From Xanthobacteraceae bacterium (GTDB taxonomy: Bacteria > Pseudomonadota > Alphaproteobacteria > Rhizobiales > Xanthobacteraceae), in NCBI GenBank assembly GCA_019746135.1, contig JAIESI010000256.1, positions 1 to 53,088 of the forward strand: DNA of 53,088 bases, in the 5' to 3' direction. The notes beneath the pieces were generated by a model. That model was not told the DNA's origin. It saw only the letters and a program-made list of their open reading frames with translations, and did not search any database. The position numbers and the translations under genes were made by a program. This document shows, in pieces, positions 38,046 to 46,680 of the stretch; the first letter of the stretch is position 1; every line of letters begins with the position of its first letter.

Positions 38046-39062
38046 CTCGGGGATTCCGAGGTCCTTCGCATTCCTGGCGATGAGCGCGCGCTGCTCGTCG
38101 ATCGCCTTGCCGAACTCCTCCGGGCCGCCCGGCGCGAAAATCTGCGCGGTCGCGTTCAGCCGGTCCTTGATGATCGGATCGCTTTCCATCACCTCCTTGA
38201 TGTCGGCCGCGATCTTCTGGCGCAGCGCCATCGGCATGGTCGGCGGGCCGAACAGGCCGACCAGACCGTCGATCGTCAGCGCCGGCTGGCCCGCCTCGGC
38301 CACGGTCGGAATGTTGGGATAGATCGGCGCGCGCGCCGTGTTCACCACGCACAGGAGCTTGATCTTGCCGGCCTGGATCTGCGGCTGGGCGATCGCCACC
38401 GCGGACTCGTAGACCTGCACGCGGTTGGCGGCGAGATCGTTCGCCGCCTCGACCGGGTTGCGGTACGGCACCTGCTTCATGTCCAGGCCCGCGACCTTGA
38501 GCCATCCGGCGAAATTGAACGCCAGCGCGCCGGTGACGCCGGCCCAGTTCAGCTCGCCCGGCTTGGCCTTGGCGTAGTCCACCAGGTCCTTCATCGAATT
38601 GATGTTGGCGAGCTCGGTCGGCACGGAGATGCCGATGATGGTGTTGGACACGCGCGCGATCGGCGCCAGGTCGGACGGCTGATACGGCCGGTTCTCGTGC
38701 ACCCAGGGGTGGGCGATGAAGGACGACGACGGCGACAGCAGCAGCACGTGATCGTCCTTGGCGCCGACGAAGGCGCTGATGGCGACGATGCCGTCGCCGC
38801 CGGGCTTGTTCTCGATCACCACCGGCTGGCCCCATTTCTTGGTCAGCCGGTCGGCCAGGAGCCGTCCGCCGATGTCGGTGCCGCTGCCCGGGCCGAGCGT
38901 CACGATGAAGCGGACCGTGCGTTGCGGCCAAGCCTGGACCTGTGTCTGGGGCTGGGCCTGGGTCTGGGCTTGGGCCTGGGCCCAAGCCTCGGATGGCAAG
39001 GCCCCACCGGCCAGCAGAACGGCACCCAGCAAACCAAGGACGCGACGGCGCGCACAACCCAT
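38037..39062 (-). CDS. Bug-family (tripartite tricarboxylate) substrate-binding protein
   Basis: This 341-residue periplasmic protein has a signal peptide (about 1–28, ending SEAWA), then the TctC/Bug fold with PQRTVRFIVTLGPGSGTDIG and VVIENKPGG. Bug proteins bind carboxylates, often aromatic, and many are orphans, as here (no TctA/TctB nearby). Between the signal and the fold lies a 20-residue alternating X-Gln tract (about 28–47) encoded by hexamer repeats. GGGAGG precedes the start at 39062. It is convergent with the zinc-ribbon gene. Confidence 0.93.
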   Translation of the reverse strand: MGCARRRVLGLLGAVLLAGGALPSEAWAQAQAQTQAQPQTQVQAWPQRTVRFIVTLGPGSGTDIGGRLLADRLTKKWGQPVVIENKPGGDGIVAISAFVGAKDDHVLLLSPSSSFIAHPWVHENRPYQPSDLAPIARVSNTIIGISVPTELANINSMKDLVDYAKAKPGELNWAGVTGALAFNFAGWLKVAGLDMKQVPYRNPVEAANDLAANRVQVYESAVAIAQPQIQAGKIKLLCVVNTARAPIYPNIPTVAEAGQPALTIDGLVGLFGPPTMPMALRQKIAADIKEVMESDPIIKDRLNATAQIFAPGGPEEFGKAIDEQRALIARNAKDLGIPEKK

Positions 39063-39132
39063 AGCAACCTCCCGGCAGTGATCGGACCCGAGAATAGGCA
39101 ATCGATGCCGCCGCGGAAACCGCAGCGTCTTG

Positions 39133-41307
39133 TCAAACTGTCGCAGCGCTGACCGGGCGCCTGCCCATTGCGGGCGAAGCGGCGAGCACCGGAGCCGCGA
39201 GCATTGCGCCGAGCAGCAGCCAGACCGCCCGCTGATAAAGCATCTCGTGGGCCATCGAGATGACGCCGAAGGCGCAGAGCGTCAGCAGCAGCATCAGCGC
39301 CGCGGGCTCGGCGCGGCGCCACACCGCCTCAGCCAGCAGCCGGAGCGCGGCCGCGGCGAAAACTGCAAATCCCACCAGCCCGGTCTCGGCGAGCAGCCAC
39401 ACCGCGGTCGAGTGGATCACCAGCGGCGTGCCCACGGTCGTCGCCTGGTCGTGGATGTAGGCGCCGAGGCCGGCACCGAACAGCGGCTGCGCCATGAACA
39501 TGGCGAGACCCTCGTAGATCGTCTGGATGTGCTGGGCGGTGACGACGTCGGTGCGCTCGAACACGTTGACCACGCCGCCGCCCGCCGCGGCCACGCCGGT
39601 CACGGCCTGCAGCTCCGACTGCAGCACGGCCACGCCGAAGATGAACAGGCATGCGGCGGCCACGGACTTCAAGATCGGCCGCGGCGCGGCGCCCGCCAGC
39701 ACCGCCGCCGCCAGAACGAAAGGCACCGCGATAAACGCCGCCCGCGAGCCCGCCAGCCAGAGGCCGACCAGGGTCGTCGCCATCATGGCGATGCCCGCAG
39801 CGCCGTTCGCCCGCAGCACGATCAGCGCCGCGAGCACCAATGTGAGCATCAACGCAAAGGCGTTGGGATTCTGCGACAGCCCGGCGACGCGCCTCTCGAC
39901 CAGGCCCGGGGACAGATCGACGCCGAGCTGGTCCAGCACGACCAGGCCGATATCGAGTGCGGCGATCGCGACGCCGCTCGCCGCGAAGGTTTGCAGCAGC
40001 CGGGCAAAGCCCGCGTCTTGCGCGCGCCGGACGATCAGCGCGCCGGTGGCCGCGTAGCAGAGCAGCATCAACCAGCCGAGCCCCTTGTTGACGAAGGCCC
40101 AATCGGTCCAGCCGAAAGCCGTCCATCCATGCACGATGGCCAATGCAAGCACGGCCGTGGTCGCGCCAATCCAGCGCGTGACGCCGCCGATGCGCCATTG
40201 CGGCCAGCCTTGGCCGACATGATGCAAAACGAACAGGACGGCACCGACGACCACGACGGGATCGGCGAGATTGACGCTGATCCTGCCGCTGCCGGTCGGA
40301 ATATGGATCTGAAAAAAGACCGCGGTGGCGGCCGCGAGCGGCAGCAGCCAGTCCATCGCGGCGGCATAATCGGGGCGTTCCGATGCGGCGGACGACGAAG
40401 GCACCGCCTGCCCCGGCTTCCAGCCGATCATGACGACCACCGCGGTGGCCGCAACCACGGTCAGCGACAGGAACCCGATCAGCAATGCAACCAGCAACGC
40501 GGACGCGCTGGAAAGCCCAATCGCCTGCAGCGCGACCACCGCGCTCAATTCGCGCAGCCCCCATCCGCCGAAGCTGACCGGCAGGCTTGCCGCCAGCATG
40601 ACGATGCAGGAGGCCGCCGCGAGCGAGGCAAGGCTGATGCTCGGGGCGAGGTCATTGGCCAGGGTCACGTAGGCTGCGAGCGTGGTGCCTTGAATGATAA
40701 GCGAGATCAGGAAGCTTCGCACGATCCGCCGGATCATGTCCCGCGTCAGGCCGCGGACGAAGTCCATGACGGCGGAACCCCAGGCCCAGAATGCGCCGGC
40801 GGCGGTCACGGCGGCCAATCCCAGGCCGAGCTTGATCAGCGGGACGCCGCCGGACGAAAGATCGATGCTCAAGGTGCCGAACAGATACAGCGCGCCGCCG
40901 GCCGCGAGCAGCATCGAAACGCTGAATGCCGCGATGCGCTCGTAGCCGGAGATCACGACGGTTGCGGCGGGAGGGATGCCCCGGCGCGACAGCACCGCGC
41001 CGCGTCCGAGAAGCTGACCGGCAAACTGCAGAAACGCCGTTCCGGCGAGCTGACCGATGCTGAGCGTGAACGCCGCATCGCGGAACGTCAGCGTATAGCC
41101 GAGATCGGCGGTGATGAGCTTGAGCCGCAGCGACGACAGCGCCACGCCGCAGAGCAGCAGCAGCAGGACCAGCGCCAGCGAGGGCAGAAAAATCTCCGAC
41201 GCCGCGGCGGAGAGCGCGCTCCAGTCGGACACCCAGAACACCGCTGCGATCGCCGACACCAGCAGCGCAGCAGAAACCAGGAGCCGGGCCATTCCGCGAA
41301 TCGGCAT
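39133..41307 (-). CDS. Fusion of flippase-like (LPG-synthase TM) and O-antigen ligase domains
   Basis: This 724-residue polytopic membrane protein appears to join two families. Residues 1–310 have the UPF0104/lysylphosphatidylglycerol-synthase-TM flippase pattern, including SLPVSFGGWGLRELSAVVAL. Residues about 325–720 are an O-antigen ligase/polymerase domain with LSQNPNAFALML, LWLAGSRAAFIAV, PLFGAGLGAYIHDQ and the conserved His in VIHSTAVWLLAETGLVG. It may move and ligate or polymerise a surface polysaccharide. It stands alone with no glycosyltransferase nearby. GGAGGG precedes the ATG. The fusion is inferred from an uninterrupted frame. Confidence 0.8.
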   Translation of the reverse strand: MPIRGMARLLVSAALLVSAIAAVFWVSDWSALSAAASEIFLPSLALVLLLLLCGVALSSLRLKLITADLGYTLTFRDAAFTLSIGQLAGTAFLQFAGQLLGRGAVLSRRGIPPAATVVISGYERIAAFSVSMLLAAGGALYLFGTLSIDLSSGGVPLIKLGLGLAAVTAAGAFWAWGSAVMDFVRGLTRDMIRRIVRSFLISLIIQGTTLAAYVTLANDLAPSISLASLAAASCIVMLAASLPVSFGGWGLRELSAVVALQAIGLSSASALLVALLIGFLSLTVVAATAVVVMIGWKPGQAVPSSSAASERPDYAAAMDWLLPLAAATAVFFQIHIPTGSGRISVNLADPVVVVGAVLFVLHHVGQGWPQWRIGGVTRWIGATTAVLALAIVHGWTAFGWTDWAFVNKGLGWLMLLCYAATGALIVRRAQDAGFARLLQTFAASGVAIAALDIGLVVLDQLGVDLSPGLVERRVAGLSQNPNAFALMLTLVLAALIVLRANGAAGIAMMATTLVGLWLAGSRAAFIAVPFVLAAAVLAGAAPRPILKSVAAACLFIFGVAVLQSELQAVTGVAAAGGGVVNVFERTDVVTAQHIQTIYEGLAMFMAQPLFGAGLGAYIHDQATTVGTPLVIHSTAVWLLAETGLVGFAVFAAAALRLLAEAVWRRAEPAALMLLLTLCAFGVISMAHEMLYQRAVWLLLGAMLAAPVLAASPAMGRRPVSAATV

Positions 41308-41329
41308 TCCGTCCCTCCGGCGACGTTAA

Positions 41330-41359
41330 GAACATTGCGGGCCGAGTCGCGCAATGTTC
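41330..41359. promoter_or_regulatory. 10-bp inverted repeat upstream of the flippase/ligase gene
   Basis: GAACATTGCG (41330–41339) and CGCAATGTTC (41350–41359) form a perfect inverted repeat with a 10-base spacer, flanked by CGACG/CGTCG. It lies 23–52 bases upstream of the 41307 start and is a likely operator or 5'-UTR hairpin. The remainder of the 295-base gap to 41602 has no gene. Confidence 0.5.
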
Positions 41360-41602
41360 CCGTCGCCCCAAGGGTGACTTGACCGGCTCACGTGGCATCA
41401 GCAGCACAGATTGCGAATCGATCGACAATGACGAATCAGGCTCGTGATTCGATTCGCCGCGGAACCGACACGCGCCGCGCGAAACGCGCTGGCCACCGCA
41501 TTGACAAGGCGCCGGCTACCTCGAAGGATGCGGCGCGCCAGAGCCGTCATGGCTAAGTAAGCATTGGCGAACAAGTCTCGAAGAGCAGGTTTGGGGAGTC
41601 AG

Positions 41603-42166
41603 ATGGAAAAAAGACCAGTCCGGCGCGTCGTCACCGGCCACGATGCCGACGGCAAGGCCGTGATCCTCATGGACGCGGCGACGCCGTACGTGAACCAGCG
41701 CGGCGAAGGCAACGTGGTCCAGCTTCTGTGGATCACCAACGAATCGCCGGTGGATCTGTCGCACACACGCGACCAGGCGGCGCAGAAGACCGGGGTGCCG
41801 CCGCCCCGCAACGGCTCGATCTGCCGCGTGGTCGATTTTGCGCCCTACGACGGCAAGGTGCCGCCCGGCATCGACCACCACGAGATCCTCAAGCAGATGG
41901 GGATCGATCCGGCGACGCAGGGCTACCAGCGGCACATCTTCACCCACCGCACGCGCTCGATCGACTATGCCATCGTGCTCGACGGCGAGATCGACATGCT
42001 GCTCGACGACCAGCAGGTGCACCTGAAGGCCGGCGACATCATGGTGCAGCAGGGCACCAACCACGCCTGGGTCAACAATTCGGGCAAGCCGTGCCGCATC
42101 TGCTTCGTGCTGATCGACTCGGACGATCCGCCGGCGTGGAAGAAGGACTGGAAGCCGAAAAAGTAA
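41603..42166 (+). CDS. Cupin-domain protein
   Basis: This 187-residue protein ends in a cupin barrel (about 75–175) with HHEILKQMG, IDYAIVLDGEIDMLLDD and GDIMVQQGTNHAWVNNS. Possible metal ligands are the two His before the repeat, Glu of the GEIDM turn and His of TNHAW. Related cupins include dioxygenases, isomerases and sensory proteins; no specific activity can be read. GGGGAG lies 5 bases before the ATG. It stands alone, divergent from the flippase/ligase gene. Confidence 0.85.
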   Translation: MEKRPVRRVVTGHDADGKAVILMDAATPYVNQRGEGNVVQLLWITNESPVDLSHTRDQAAQKTGVPPPRNGSICRVVDFAPYDGKVPPGIDHHEILKQMGIDPATQGYQRHIFTHRTRSIDYAIVLDGEIDMLLDDQQVHLKAGDIMVQQGTNHAWVNNSGKPCRICFVLIDSDDPPAWKKDWKPKK

Positions 42167-42190
42167 GGCCCGTTGGCTACCGGTTTGTGG

Positions 42191-42277
42191 GGTGGGTTGG
42201 GCGCGCAGCGCCGTAACCCACCCTGGGACTCGCGGCGCCGTCGATGGTGGGTTACGCGCCTTCGGCGCTAACCCACC
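42191..42277. repeat. Tandem pair of GGTGGGTT/AACCCACC palindromes
   Basis: GGTGGGTT pairs with AACCCACC twice: at 42191–42198/42215–42222 and at 42246–42253/42270–42277. The second hairpin is nearly complete (GGTGGGTTACGCGCC-TTC-GGCGCTAACCCACC with one bulged base). It fits the dispersed GTGGGTTACGCG-type repeats of rhizobia and lies just past the end of the UbiD/ABC operon. Confidence 0.7.
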
Positions 42278-42291
42278 CTACCCTTGGCCCT

Positions 42292-43059
42292 CTACTCCGC
42301 TTTCCAGGGAATGACCTTGCGCTCGATCTCCTGCAGCGCCACGGTCGCGACCAAACCGAGAATGCCGACGGTGACGATGCCGACGAACATCACGTCGACC
42401 TGCAGCAGCTCCCACGAATTCCAGATCAGATAACCGATGCCGGCCTTGGTGGCGACGAACTCGGCCGCCACCAGCACGATGAACGACACGGCGAGCGCGA
42501 TCCTCAAGCCCGCAAAGATCATCGGCAAGGCGCCGAAGAACACGATGCGGCGGAACATCACGCCCTGGCTTGCGCCGAAGTTCCTGGCGACGTCCCAGTA
42601 GATTTTCTCGATATTGGCCGCACCCGAATAGGTGTTGATGATCACCGGGAAGAACACCGCGATCGCCACCAGCACGATCTTGGAGGCATCGCCGAAGCCG
42701 AACGCGAGCAGCAAGAGCGGCATCAGCGCGATCTTCGGGATCGGGAACAGCGCCGCGATCAGCGGATCGACGAAAATGCGGATCGGCCGGAACATCGCCA
42801 TCAGGAGACCGACGGCAATCCCCGGAATGCTGCCGAGGAAGAAGCCGGCAAAGACGCGATAGAGCGTCACGCCGGTGTGCTGGGCGAGCTCGCCGTTGAC
42901 GATCATCTGCCAGTACCGCACGGCGATATCGCTCGGCGTCGGAATGAAGCGGCGGTCGCCGAGCCCAGCCATCAGCAGCAACTGCCACAGCACCAGGAGC
43001 CCGATCGGCGAGATCAGGTAGAGCAACCGCTCCTTCGATTTGCTGGAGATGCCGCTCAT
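42292..43059 (-). CDS. ABC transporter permease (nitrate/taurine/sulfonate type)
   Basis: This 255-residue inner-membrane protein has about six helices and the binding-protein-dependent permease EAA-like loop near GASQGVMFRRIVFFGALPMI. It belongs to the SsuC/TauC group. It is the last gene of an operon with UbiD, an NMT1-type binding protein and an ATPase. Its ATG overlaps the ATPase stop by four bases. With its partners it should import a small anionic substrate, possibly the acid that UbiD decarboxylates. Confidence 0.92.
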   Translation of the reverse strand: MSGISSKSKERLLYLISPIGLLVLWQLLLMAGLGDRRFIPTPSDIAVRYWQMIVNGELAQHTGVTLYRVFAGFFLGSIPGIAVGLLMAMFRPIRIFVDPLIAALFPIPKIALMPLLLLAFGFGDASKIVLVAIAVFFPVIINTYSGAANIEKIYWDVARNFGASQGVMFRRIVFFGALPMIFAGLRIALAVSFIVLVAAEFVATKAGIGYLIWNSWELLQVDVMFVGIVTVGILGLVATVALQEIERKVIPWKAE

Positions 43060-43886
43060 TGCTCGGTCTCGGCCCGCGCCCGCGTGACCTCCTCCTCCAG
43101 AACCCGCCAGATGTCGAGCTTCAGGGCACCGAACTCGGGCGACGCGGAAAGCTGAATGAGGTCGCGCGGATGCGGAAACGGCACGTCGATGATCTTTTTG
43201 ATGCGGCCGGGCTGCGCGGTCATGATCACCGTGCGGTCGCCCATCAGCAGCGCCTCCTCGATGGAATGCGTCACGTAGACCACCGTCTTGCCGGTCTGCT
43301 CCCAGAGCCGCACCAGCTCCGTCTGGAGAATGACGCGGTTCTGCGCGTCGAGCGCCGCGAACGGCTCGTCCATCAGCAGCATGCCGGGATCGGTGACGAA
43401 GGCGCGGGCAATTGCCGTGCGCTGGCGCATGCCGCCGGACAGCTGATGCGGATAGTGCCTGCGGAACTTTGCCAGGCCGACGAGCTTCAGCGCCGCGTCG
43501 ACGCGGGGATCGGCCTCGGCGCGCGGGACGTTCCGGGTGTCGAGGCCGAAGCGCACATTGGTCTCGACGTTCATCCAGGGAAACAGCCCGCTTTCCTGGA
43601 ACACCATCGCGTTCTCGACCGCCCAACCGCCGGCGTCAACCTTGATCGAGCCGGACGTTTGCCGGTCGAGGCCGGCGAGGATCCGCAGCAGCGTCGATTT
43701 TCCGCAGCCGCTGGGGCCAACGATGCAGAGGAATTCGCCGGGCGCGACGGCGAGGTCCACATGGTCGATGGCGACGACCCGGCCCTGGCCGCCGGCGTAT
43801 TCGCGGCGCAGGCCCGCGATTTCAATCGCTGCACCGCGGCGCTGTTGGGTCATGGGCTGGATCTTGGCCGGCGCAGCGCGGGTCAC
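43056..43886 (-). CDS. ABC transporter ATP-binding protein (nitrate/taurine type)
   Basis: This 276-residue ATPase is of the SsuB/TauB type, with Walker A (VGPSGCGKST), Q-loop (MVFQESGLFPWMNV), signature (LSGGMRQRTAIARAFV), Walker B (MLLMDEPFAALDA) and the switch His (VTHSIEEALLM). The GTG at 43886 starts 4 bases after the binding-protein stop; an ATG at 43853 would shorten it by 11 residues. It overlaps the permease by four bases. Confidence 0.93.
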   Translation of the reverse strand: MTRAAPAKIQPMTQQRRGAAIEIAGLRREYAGGQGRVVAIDHVDLAVAPGEFLCIVGPSGCGKSTLLRILAGLDRQTSGSIKVDAGGWAVENAMVFQESGLFPWMNVETNVRFGLDTRNVPRAEADPRVDAALKLVGLAKFRRHYPHQLSGGMRQRTAIARAFVTDPGMLLMDEPFAALDAQNRVILQTELVRLWEQTGKTVVYVTHSIEEALLMGDRTVIMTAQPGRIKKIIDVPFPHPRDLIQLSASPEFGALKLDIWRVLEEEVTRARAETEQ

Positions 43887-43890
43887 GGAG

Positions 43891-44925
43891 CTAGCGGCAG
43901 CCCGGATGCTTGCTGTCCTTGTTCTCGACGACGAACGGCCCGAGCTTCTGCACGGCGTGCTGGATATAGCTCATGTCCATGAGCCGCTCGGCCGGAAATT
44001 GCGCTGCGATCATCTTGCTCTTCAGATACCACGACTGGATATCGAGCATGCTCGCGACGTTGATCTGGCCGTTCGGGCTGCGCGCCGGCCAGGGATATTT
44101 GTGGAGAAGTTCGGGCCGGCGCTCGGTGCCGCTCTTGACCAGCGCATCGATCACGTCGGCACGCAACGGACTGCCGTGGAACGCCTGGCAGTAGTCGCGG
44201 GCACCGCGGAGCCAGGCGACGAAATAGTTGTTCAGCATCTCCTTGTTCTGCTTCGCCCAGTCGGTGTTGACCATGATCACGGCGATGGTCATCGGGCTCG
44301 GCTGAATGAGATCGTCGGCCTCGCCGAACTTCACCGCGATGTTCTGGTCCTCGAACGCCCAGACGAACGGCGGAATGACGATGGCCGCGTCGATCGCCTT
44401 GTTGGTGAAGGCGACCGACATCTGCGGGAACGGAATGACCTTGATCTCGACATCGGCGATGGTCAGCCCCTCGCGCTCCAGCATCTTGCCGATCTCGTAA
44501 GTGGAAACCGATCCGGTGGCATTGCTGGCGATCACCTTCCCCTTCAGGTCCTTGAAGCTCTTGACCTTGTCCTTGAGGTCGGGACGGATCATCAAATTAT
44601 GCCGGATCGGCGTCGAGACGCGGTCGGACACGATGGTGATCGGCAGGTTCTTCTCGATGGCGTTGAAATAGCCGGCCGAGATGCCGCCCGCGACCATGTT
44701 CAGCCGCCCCTGCGCGAGCAGCGCGATCACGTTCGCCGAGGACTCGATGTCCTCGATCTCGAGCTTGATGCCGAACTCCTTGAAGTACCCCTTGTTGGTC
44801 GCCATCAACTCGGCGGAGTTGGAGGTCGAACGCGCCATGCCGACCTTAATGGTCATTTCTTGCGCGTTTGCGCCGATGGTGGCCACGTTGAGGACGGCCA
44901 GCAAAGCCCATGATGCAAATCGCAT
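43891..44925 (-). CDS. ABC substrate-binding protein (NMT1/SsuA-like)
   Basis: This 344-residue periplasmic protein has a signal peptide (about 1–21, ending GANAQ), then the NMT1/TauA/SsuA type II fold (TIKVGMARSTSNSAELM, EFGIKLEIEDIESSANVIAL). Family members bind nitrate, taurine, sulfonates, hydroxymethylpyrimidine or aromatic acids such as phthalate. AAGGGA precedes the start. It lies between UbiD and the ATPase, so the imported substrate is probably the UbiD acid or a precursor. Confidence 0.9.
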   Translation of the reverse strand: MRFASWALLAVLNVATIGANAQEMTIKVGMARSTSNSAELMATNKGYFKEFGIKLEIEDIESSANVIALLAQGRLNMVAGGISAGYFNAIEKNLPITIVSDRVSTPIRHNLMIRPDLKDKVKSFKDLKGKVIASNATGSVSTYEIGKMLEREGLTIADVEIKVIPFPQMSVAFTNKAIDAAIVIPPFVWAFEDQNIAVKFGEADDLIQPSPMTIAVIMVNTDWAKQNKEMLNNYFVAWLRGARDYCQAFHGSPLRADVIDALVKSGTERRPELLHKYPWPARSPNGQINVASMLDIQSWYLKSKMIAAQFPAERLMDMSYIQHAVQKLGPFVVENKDSKHPGCR

Positions 44926-44982
44926 GGTCGTCCCTTCCCTGTCCGGACCGGCGGCCAGCTTATTTTCGTTGGTGGAGCCGCT

Positions 44983-46539
44983 CTATTTGATGAAGTAGCG
45001 CCCTTCCCCGTCACGGTCGAGGGAAAGCTTGTCGCGGAGCGCGCCCAGCGTGCGGACCACCTCGCGCCCATCGCGGCTGCCCACCGCGGTCATCAGCTCC
45101 TCGAAGAACTTCGGCCCATCGGCCAGCGCGGCTTCCACCGATGGAAAACGCTTGCCGGCAAAGGCCGGCGGCGCGGGCACCTTCACCTCCAGCCGGTCGT
45201 GGGTGCCGAACGGCCAAGTCAGGTCGTAGCCGGCCTTGGCGCCGACGCGGGAGCCCGGTGGCAGCGACGGATCGAGCGGCAGCGTGCGCAGCCCGCTCAT
45301 GACGATCAGGTCGCGGTCGGGCTGAAAGCGCGTCGCCATCGCCCAGTCCATCTGCTCGTCGGAGAAGATGTCGACGTCGGGATCGACCACGTAGACGTTC
45401 TTGCAGTTGGCGAGCGCGGCCATGCAGGCGCCGATGGCGTTGCGCGCCTCGCCCGGCACGCGCTGACGGATCGCCACGCGCACGTTGAACGCGCCGCCGC
45501 TCGAGGTGGTGGCATAGACCGCGACCGGCTCGCGCACCGCCGATTGCAGCGCGTTCCAGATCGCGACTTCGGTGCGCAGGGCCGAAAGCTGCGCGGTGTC
45601 GGTGCGCCCGAGCGTCTTGCCGCCGATGGTCGAGGTCTGGAACAGCGCGTCCTTGCGGTGCGTGATCGCGGTGACGTGGAACACCGGGTTGCGCTTCACC
45701 GCGCCGTAATAGCCGAGGAACTCGCCGTAGGGACCTTCCGGCTCCACATGGCCGCGCTCGTCGAGATAGCCCTCGATGACGTATTCGGCGTCGGCCGGCA
45801 CGCGGATGTCGTTGGTGATGCTCTTGACCACCGGCAGCGGCGCGTCGCGCAGCATCGACACGAGGCCGATCTCGTCGACCGGCAGCCGCATGGTGCCGGC
45901 GACGTGGTCGATCGGATGCGCACCGACCACGAAGCTCACCGGCGTGGGCTTGCCGGCCGCGGCATTGGCCTCATAGATCGCCTTGAGATCGCTAGGCGCG
46001 ACGAGATCGATGCCGGTTTCCTTGTTCGAGCGCAGCATCAGCCGGCGCAATCCGACATTGGTCCAGCCGGTCTTGGGATCGATCACGTAGTCGATCGACG
46101 CGGAAATATACGGCCCGCCGTCAGCACCGTGCTGCAGATGCACCGGCAGCCGGGTCACGTCGGCGTCGTCGCCGGTCAGCACCACCTGCTGGCAGGGCGC
46201 CTCCGCGCGCGAGACTTCGAAAATGTCCGGCTTGTTGCGCAACCGCCGCTGGATTTCCTTGAGCAGCTCGCCGGGCTTCACGCCGAACGCCGCGGCAAGG
46301 CGGGCGCGGCCGCCCATCACGTTGCCGGCGAGTTCTGCCTTTTCCGGTCCCGCAGAACGGAACAGCACCGCCTTCGAATTGCCTTCCATCACCTCGGCGA
46401 TGCCGGCGAGGTCGACCGGACTGGCGCGGGTGTCGAGTTGATCCTGGTCCAGCCACTCGACGAAGCGGCGCAACCGGAAGCGGTCGAAATCCGCGACGTT
46501 CGATCTCAGGTGTGTTCCGGGCTTTTCGACCAGGTTCAT
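44983..46539 (-). CDS. UbiD-family (de)carboxylase
   Basis: This 518-residue protein belongs to the UbiD family, which uses prenylated FMN to add or remove CO2 on aromatic or unsaturated acids. Visible are the FMN/metal-binding region GWTNVGLRRLMLRS (158–171) and the catalytic Glu stretch HVEPEGPYGEFLGYYG (264–279). A UbiX flavin prenyltransferase is not in the window and must be supplied elsewhere. GGGAG precedes the ATG by about 7 bases. It leads the ABC-importer operon and is divergent from a molybdenum-hydroxylase gene. Confidence 0.92.
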   Translation of the reverse strand: MNLVEKPGTHLRSNVADFDRFRLRRFVEWLDQDQLDTRASPVDLAGIAEVMEGNSKAVLFRSAGPEKAELAGNVMGGRARLAAAFGVKPGELLKEIQRRLRNKPDIFEVSRAEAPCQQVVLTGDDADVTRLPVHLQHGADGGPYISASIDYVIDPKTGWTNVGLRRLMLRSNKETGIDLVAPSDLKAIYEANAAAGKPTPVSFVVGAHPIDHVAGTMRLPVDEIGLVSMLRDAPLPVVKSITNDIRVPADAEYVIEGYLDERGHVEPEGPYGEFLGYYGAVKRNPVFHVTAITHRKDALFQTSTIGGKTLGRTDTAQLSALRTEVAIWNALQSAVREPVAVYATTSSGGAFNVRVAIRQRVPGEARNAIGACMAALANCKNVYVVDPDVDIFSDEQMDWAMATRFQPDRDLIVMSGLRTLPLDPSLPPGSRVGAKAGYDLTWPFGTHDRLEVKVPAPPAFAGKRFPSVEAALADGPKFFEELMTAVGSRDGREVVRTLGALRDKLSLDRDGEGRYFIK

Positions 46540-46680
46540 CGGCGTTCTCCCACGGCCGAATTATAGATGTTTCTACCGCGCATCCAACTTGGTTGCGCTG
46601 GCAACGACCGCCCGCGTTCGATAGGCTGCCGCCCGCAAAACCACAAGAAGCAAAACCTTAAACGAAGCCTGCCGGACATC

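Noticed and set aside
39130-41382. 750-codon plus-strand frame opposite the flippase/ligase gene
   Set aside because: Low-complexity Arg/His/Gln composition; the minus-strand frame has clear membrane helices and motifs.
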